Below are positions 60,480 through 64,000 of a stretch of 64,000 nt of DNA, one piece after another (position 1 is the first letter of the stretch; every line of letters starts with the position of its first letter). The translations under genes were made by a program, and so were the position numbers. The stretch lies in contig CAZHAX010000006.1 of NCBI GenBank assembly GCA_964530325.1, positions 75,466 to 139,465 of the forward strand, read 5' to 3'. Source of the DNA: CAZHAX01 sp964530325. Lineage in GTDB: Bacteria; Chloroflexota; Anaerolineae; B4-G1. Below the pieces are notes generated by a model. The model saw only the letters and a program-made list of their open reading frames with translations, was not told the DNA's origin and made no database searches.

Positions 60480-61003
60480 CGATTCCTGGGCCGGTGCCGG
60501 AACACAGCCAGGCCGGCCACTGCGCCCACCAGCATCAGCGGCGACCCGCAGAGCAGACCCAGGACTCGGGGGAGCGGACCCGAAGGGCGGCCCTCGGCAG
60601 GCTCGCCGTAGTAGAGGCTCAGGGGCTCTTCCAGCAGCTCAGCGCGTATGCGATCAATGCCGAAAGAGAACTCCACCTGGCCGTCTGCCCCCAGGAGCTC
60701 GATCTCTCCGCCCTGGCACTCCACAGCGCCGATAGCCGGCCAGCCATAGGCCTGGAAGAAGTCGCGCTCTGCGGAGAAGAAACCGGGCTGCAGCGTGGCC
60801 AGATACCAGTAGGAGGTGGTAGCCCCCAGATTGCCTTCGTAAAGCCGCACTGTGCCGCCGCCTGCGGACCGGCACTCATCTATCACTACCTCGGCGCCGG
60901 GCAGGTGGCCCAGGAGGCCGCGGCCGGAGAGGACGAGCAGCGATCCGCAGGCCAGCGAGACGAGCGCGACGAGGGTGAGCGCGGCGGCAGCGAGGTTCCG
61001 CAC
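60476..61003 (-). CDS. Hypothetical membrane protein with two helices
   Basis: A 175-aa protein of unknown function. Helices are at both ends (ALTLVALVSLACGSLLVL and LGLLCGSPLMLVGAVAGLAVF), enclosing an extracytoplasmic-looking domain (~35-140) with Cys44 and Cys95, possibly a disulfide. Its 3' end overlaps the convergent PBP gene by 4 bases. No family recognised. Confidence 0.65.
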   Translation of the reverse strand: MRNLAAAALTLVALVSLACGSLLVLSGRGLLGHLPGAEVVIDECRSAGGGTVRLYEGNLGATTSYWYLATLQPGFFSAERDFFQAYGWPAIGAVECQGGEIELLGADGQVEFSFGIDRIRAELLEEPLSLYYGEPAEGRPSGPLPRVLGLLCGSPLMLVGAVAGLAVFRHRPRNR

Positions 61004-61028
61004 AGCCCCTGGGAGTCAGCGGCGCCTG

Positions 61029-61280
61029 TCAGCGAGGGCGACAGGGTCGCCGGCCGGCGCGCTCCAGCGTACCGATCCAGGCGCCTCCCGCCAGCAGGGC
61101 GGTGCCCCCCACGAGGGCCAGCGGCGTCCAGGCCTGGCCAGCGGCCTCGCCCAGGGCAGGGGCGTGGTTGGCCGGCGCTTCGAGAGGAGGGCTGGCCTGA
61201 GCGTTTGTTGCCAGGAGGAGCAGGAGAAGCAGCAACCCGCCGCTCACCACTATCGCCGCCATCAGTTTCCAGGTCTCCAT
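61029..61280 (-). CDS. Small membrane protein (hypothetical)
   Basis: An 83-aa protein with two hydrophobic stretches (LMAAIVVSGGLLLLLLLLATNA and PLALVGGTALLAGGAWIG), a Pro/Ala-rich loop between them and an Arg-rich end. It lies 25 bases upstream of the hypothetical gene at 61003 on the same strand, and AAAGGTGAT precedes ATG 61280. It could be expressed with it. No family recognised. The 230-base gap beyond it (61281-61510) holds nothing that I can name. Confidence 0.5.
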   Translation of the reverse strand: METWKLMAAIVVSGGLLLLLLLLATNAQASPPLEAPANHAPALGEAAGQAWTPLALVGGTALLAGGAWIGTLERAGRRPCRPR

Positions 61281-61510
61281 ATGGGTATCACCTTTCGTTG
61301 CTCCGCCGGGCCGAATCGGCCGGCCGGTATGTGAGCGGAGTCAGATGCCGCCTGTCGGTAGATAAGATACCACAGGGGAAGGGCTGCTGCTGGACGGAGA
61401 GGCGATAGGTTGCCGCCGCATGGGCAACAGGGACCAAACGCCTACCCTACGCGCACACTACGTAGAGAGCGTTCGGGCCGGGAGGCCCGGGATAGGGGGA
61501 TCTGCAGGGG

Positions 61511-62269
61511 CTACGGCTTGTGGGCCTGGATGAAGCTGTAGGTCTTCTCCGCCACGCTTTCCCACTCGGCGTCGACGGTCAGCGCGTGGCCCGAGCCCTG
61601 CAGGGTGAGCAGCTCCTTGTCCGTCGAGGAGACGTGCTCCAGAATGTAGTCCCCGCTGCGAGGATGGACGTGATGGTCGTGCACGGTCTGGATCACCAGC
61701 AGGGGGCAGGTTACCCTCGGCAGCAGCCGCCGGGCCCTGCGGGCCAGCTTGAGCAGCTCGTGCGCTCCGTACACGGGGTACTCGGCGTAGTGCCACAGCC
61801 GCTGCTCGGCCTGGGGGTCGAACAGATGGCTCTCGCCCGTCTTGCCGAACTTGGGCTTGACGTACTTGAGCAGCGGCGTCAAGCGGATGCGCCAGTCGCT
61901 CAGCAGGACCGGCGACGCGTAGAGCACTGCGCCCGAGAGCGCCCTGTCGTGGGCGGCCAGGTAGATGGCCACGAGAGAGCCCATGGACAACCCGCCCACG
62001 AAGACGGTCTGGCAGGAGCGGCGGAGCTCCTCCAGCGCCTCCTGTCCCCTGGCCGTCCAGTCCGACCAGCGGCAGCGGTTGAGATCGTCCGCAGTCGTGC
62101 CGTGGCCCGGCAGGAGCGGGGCGGAGACGGTCAGTCCCCGTTCGTACAGGTAATCGCCGATCAGCCGCATCTCCGGCGGGGAGCCGGTGAAGCCGTGGAT
62201 GAGCAGCGCGCCTACGGGGCCGCCTTCGAGAAAGAAGGGCGAGGGATCCGGTCGGGTCGGTTCAGCCAT
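61511..62269 (-). CDS. Alpha/beta hydrolase, carboxylesterase Est30-like
   Basis: A 252-aa hydrolase. Oxyanion region ALLIHGFTGSP, nucleophile elbow GLSMGS (Ser95), catalytic Asp in TVHDHHVHP and His in GSGHAL. LLPGHGTTADDL is typical of the monoacylglycerol lipase/Est30 group. It would hydrolyse carboxyl esters; the substrate is unknown. ATG 62269 lies within the end of the NUDIX gene (8-base overlap), so the two are translationally coupled. Confidence 0.9.
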   Translation of the reverse strand: MAEPTRPDPSPFFLEGGPVGALLIHGFTGSPPEMRLIGDYLYERGLTVSAPLLPGHGTTADDLNRCRWSDWTARGQEALEELRRSCQTVFVGGLSMGSLVAIYLAAHDRALSGAVLYASPVLLSDWRIRLTPLLKYVKPKFGKTGESHLFDPQAEQRLWHYAEYPVYGAHELLKLARRARRLLPRVTCPLLVIQTVHDHHVHPRSGDYILEHVSSTDKELLTLQGSGHALTVDAEWESVAEKTYSFIQAHKP

Positions 62270-62855
62270 CTTGCTCCTCCTTCAGGTGCGGCTCGCAGAG
62301 GAGCAGGGCCAGCGCGCTGCGCCCATCTTCCATCTCGCCGCTGCGGGCCATCTCCAGCGCGCGGGCCGGCGCCACCTGGTGGATCTCGATGATCTCCTCG
62401 TCGTCGCGGTCGGCGGCGGAGCCCAGGCGCACGTCCCGGGCCAGGTAGACGTGGCAGAGCTCGTCGATCGTGCTCACGCCGGGGCGGAAGCGGTTGATGT
62501 AGGTCCAGCGCTCGCTGGTGCCGCCGACCTCCTCCAGCAGCTCTTTCTTGGCCAGCTCGAGCGGGGTGCCTTCGAAGTCGTGGAATCCGCCGGCCGGCAC
62601 CTCCCAGCACCACTCGTCGATCGTGTAGCGGAACTGCCGGATGAGGACGACGTTTCCCTGTGGAGTGACGGGCACGATCCAGACCGCGCCGTGGGGTTGG
62701 ATGTAGTAGTAGGGCTTTTCCGTTCCGTTCGGCCAGCGGACCAGGTCCCGGCGGATGCGGAAGAGGGGAGACTGGAAGGGGTAGTCCGTGCCCAGGCGCC
62801 GGCAGCCCAGGGAGGCGGCGTTAGGCTTGTCTTCGGGATCGGTTGGTTTGCTCAT
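62262..62855 (-). CDS. NUDIX hydrolase (ADP-ribose pyrophosphatase-like)
   Basis: A 197-aa protein with a Nudix box at ~86-109 (GGFHDFEGTPLELAKKELLEEVGG region), where the usual REUxEExG reads KELLEEVG, so the box Arg is a Lys. The upstream VWIVPVTPQGNVVLIRQFRYTID block matches ADP-ribose/sugar-nucleotide pyrophosphatases. ATG 62855 is chosen over an upstream start at 62909 because similarity begins after it. The C-terminus overlaps the hydrolase gene by 8 bases. Confidence 0.9.
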   Translation of the reverse strand: MSKPTDPEDKPNAASLGCRRLGTDYPFQSPLFRIRRDLVRWPNGTEKPYYYIQPHGAVWIVPVTPQGNVVLIRQFRYTIDEWCWEVPAGGFHDFEGTPLELAKKELLEEVGGTSERWTYINRFRPGVSTIDELCHVYLARDVRLGSAADRDDEEIIEIHQVAPARALEMARSGEMEDGRSALALLLCEPHLKEEQDG

Positions 62856-62918
62856 CGCTCGCTCGGCGCTTGCCGCCGCCGATTCTACACCCGGAGCGCT
62901 GGGGCGCAAGGCCTTTCC

Positions 62919-62947
62919 TTGTCCGCGTGGGGCGGGCGTGGTATGAT
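62919..62947 (+). promoter_or_regulatory. Promoter of the metallophosphatase gene
   Basis: TTGTCC (62919-62924), 17-bp spacer, TATGAT (62942-62947). Two in-frame ATGs (62943, 62946) lie inside the -10 box, so they cannot be on the transcript; ATG 62958 then has about a 5-base leader. Confidence 0.5.
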
Positions 62948-62957
62948 GCCTGGCGCG

Positions 62958-63836
62958 ATGACGACCGAGAAGGCCTTGGAGCCTGCGCCCGCCGGGCTCT
63001 CCCGGAGGCGATTCCTCAAACTGCTCGGCGCCGGGGTGGCGGCAGCCGGTGCCTGCACGGTGGGCAGCGCGCTCGACGCGCTCTGCCTGGAGCCGGGCTG
63101 GATCGAGCTGGAGCGGCTGGAGATCAGGCTGCGGGGCCTGCCGGAGCGGTTGGACGGGTTCAGGATAGCGCAGCTATCCGATTTCCACCGGGGGGCGGAG
63201 GTCGACCAGGAGCGGATTGCCGAGGCGGTGGACCTGGCGCTGGCCGAGCAGCCGGACGTATTTGCGCTGACCGGCGACTTCGTCTCCGGCTCGGCCGAAT
63301 ACGCCTTCTCCTGCGCCGAGGCTCTGTCGCCGCTGGTGCAGGCGGGCCCTGTATTCGCCTCGCTGGGCAACCACGACCACTGGACGGACGCGGACGTGGT
63401 GGCCGGGGCTGTGGCGTCTGTGGGTATCGGCGTGCTGCGCAACGGGGCCCGGGAGCTGGCGAACGGGCTGTGGCTGGCGGCTGTCGACGACGTGTGGGAG
63501 GAGAGGGCGGACCTGGACGAAGCGCTGCGGCAGGTTCCTGCCGCCGCAGCCACCGTGCTGATGGCCCACGAGCCGGACTACGCCGACTACGTGGCGGCGG
63601 ACGGGCGGGTGGGCCTGCAGCTCTCGGGCCATTCCCACGGTGGGCAGGTGCGCCTGCCGCTCGTGGGCGCGCTCGTCCTGCCCTACCTGGCCCAGAGGTA
63701 CGACTGCGGGCTGTACGAGTTGGGCGGGCTGACGCTGTACGTCAATCGGGGCGTGGGGCTGATCCAGCCGGCGGTGCGCTTCCGCTGCCGGCCGGAGGTG
63801 ACGCTGATCACGCTGCGCAGCGGCAGGAGACCCTAA
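62958..63836 (+). CDS. Tat-exported metallophosphoesterase (YkuE-like)
   Basis: A 292-aa protein with a twin-arginine signal (SRRRFLKLLGAGVAAAGACTVG) and the five metallophosphatase blocks: QLSDFHRG, LTGDFVSG, LGNHDHW, LMAHEPD and LSGHSHGGQVR, ending YVNRGVGLIQPAVRF. This is the YkuE/calcineurin-like family, which folds around two metals before Tat export and may act on lipid or nucleotide phosphates outside. ATG 62958 is chosen because upstream ATGs overlap the -10 box. The stop codon lies inside an inverted repeat. Confidence 0.88.
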   Translation: MTTEKALEPAPAGLSRRRFLKLLGAGVAAAGACTVGSALDALCLEPGWIELERLEIRLRGLPERLDGFRIAQLSDFHRGAEVDQERIAEAVDLALAEQPDVFALTGDFVSGSAEYAFSCAEALSPLVQAGPVFASLGNHDHWTDADVVAGAVASVGIGVLRNGARELANGLWLAAVDDVWEERADLDEALRQVPAAAATVLMAHEPDYADYVAADGRVGLQLSGHSHGGQVRLPLVGALVLPYLAQRYDCGLYELGGLTLYVNRGVGLIQPAVRFRCRPEVTLITLRSGRRP

Positions 63837-63860
63837 AGGTCTAGCAGACCTTTAGGGTCT
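63828..63860. repeat. 15-bp inverted repeat spanning the metallophosphatase stop codon
   Basis: AGACCCTAAAGGTCT (63828-63842), loop AGC, complement (63846-63860). The TAA stop (63834-63836) lies in the left arm. It may act as a terminator stem, though no T-run follows directly. Confidence 0.65.
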
Positions 63861-63913
63861 GCCTCTTGACGGTCGCTACGCAATCCCGTTCCCCATGCCC
63901 GTCCCCGCGCGGG

Positions 63914-63998
63914 TTGGGGCGGGCTTTGTGCCCGCCCGGTGGGGAGACCTGTTGGGACGGCGCAGTTCGTTCCGCAGTCCTGCGCCTGTTGGGGCGGG
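63914..63998. repeat. GC-rich hairpin and direct repeat near the right edge
   Basis: GGGCGGGC (63917-63924), TTTGT loop, GCCCGCCC (63930-63937). TTGGGGCGGG at 63914-63923 recurs at 63989-63998, where the window ends, so the repeat may continue. A related stem is at 24993-25015. No gene is seen in 63837-64000. Confidence 0.5.
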
Positions 63999-64000
63999 TC

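Overview
The window is a 64 kb, high-GC, gene-dense bacterial chromosome segment. I see no prophage, insertion sequence or CRISPR array. Gene content points to a monoderm-like member of the Chloroflexota, probably Anaerolineae. The reasons are clpB next to clpC, a T-box in front of thrS, LytR-CpsA-Psr (LCP) proteins, a pseudo-PP2C/beta-propeller membrane protein, many Cys-lipobox lipoproteins, and no outer-membrane genes. The taxon is an inference from gene content, not a phylogeny. Sigma70-type promoters (TTGACA/TATAAT with 16-17 bp spacers) are easy to see.

Layout. 1-5 kb: the edge of an SDR-type sugar epimerase/reductase, then a plus-strand sulfur island: a NifS-like protein that has lost its PLP lysine, a lipoprotein, an IscU-DUF59 fusion, TusA, a lactate dehydrogenase and a DsrE2-like protein. 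5-12.6 kb: a Zn/Cd/Pb-type P-ATPase flanked by related palindromes, then clpB and clpC. 12.7-16.4 kb (minus): a four-gene operon encoding a GcvH-like lipoyl carrier, a NarI/DsrM-like membrane cytochrome b, an HdrD/DsrK-like iron-sulfur protein and a lipoate-protein ligase. 16.4-20.5 kb: rpsT, RNase P RNA, smc. 20.7-25.7 kb (minus): lactate permease, a two-component system, a methyltransferase and two small membrane proteins. 25.8-28.9 kb: a NmlR/AdhR-like MerR regulator with a 19-bp-spacer promoter, a flavodoxin and two aldo-keto reductases. 29-32.5 kb: tRNA-Gln, glmU, cdd, guaA. 32.5-37.8 kb: the pseudo-phosphatase/propeller protein and two tandem LCP proteins. 37.8-41.3 kb: T-box, thrS, infC (AUU start), rpmI, rplT. 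41.6-50.8 kb: a DUF2202 lipoprotein, tRNA-Leu(GAG), a YjbQ-family protein, plsX, a GT39-like glycosyltransferase, an SPFH protein and partner, and a YxlE/YxlF/YxlG-like ABC operon. 50.9-64 kb: tmRNA, threonine aldolase, two paralogous membrane proteins, tRNA-Leu(CAA), mgtE, an RNase D-like nuclease, a CDF transporter, maf, a lipoprotein class B PBP, small membrane proteins, an alpha/beta hydrolase, a NUDIX hydrolase and a Tat-exported metallophosphatase.

The most interesting feature is the pairing, within 16 kb, of a sulfur-carrier set (PLP-less NifS-like protein, IscU-DUF59, TusA, DsrE2) with a lipoyl-carrier/HdrDE-like operon. TusA, DsrE, HdrBC-type proteins and a GcvH-like lipoate-binding protein with its own ligase are also components of the sHdr sulfur-oxidation pathway. 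Here the set is reduced and membrane-anchored (one HdrD-like protein plus a cytochrome b). It could be a different lipoate-dependent thiol/disulfide or sulfane-sulfur electron-transfer system feeding quinones. That function is a hypothesis; the domain content is directly visible.
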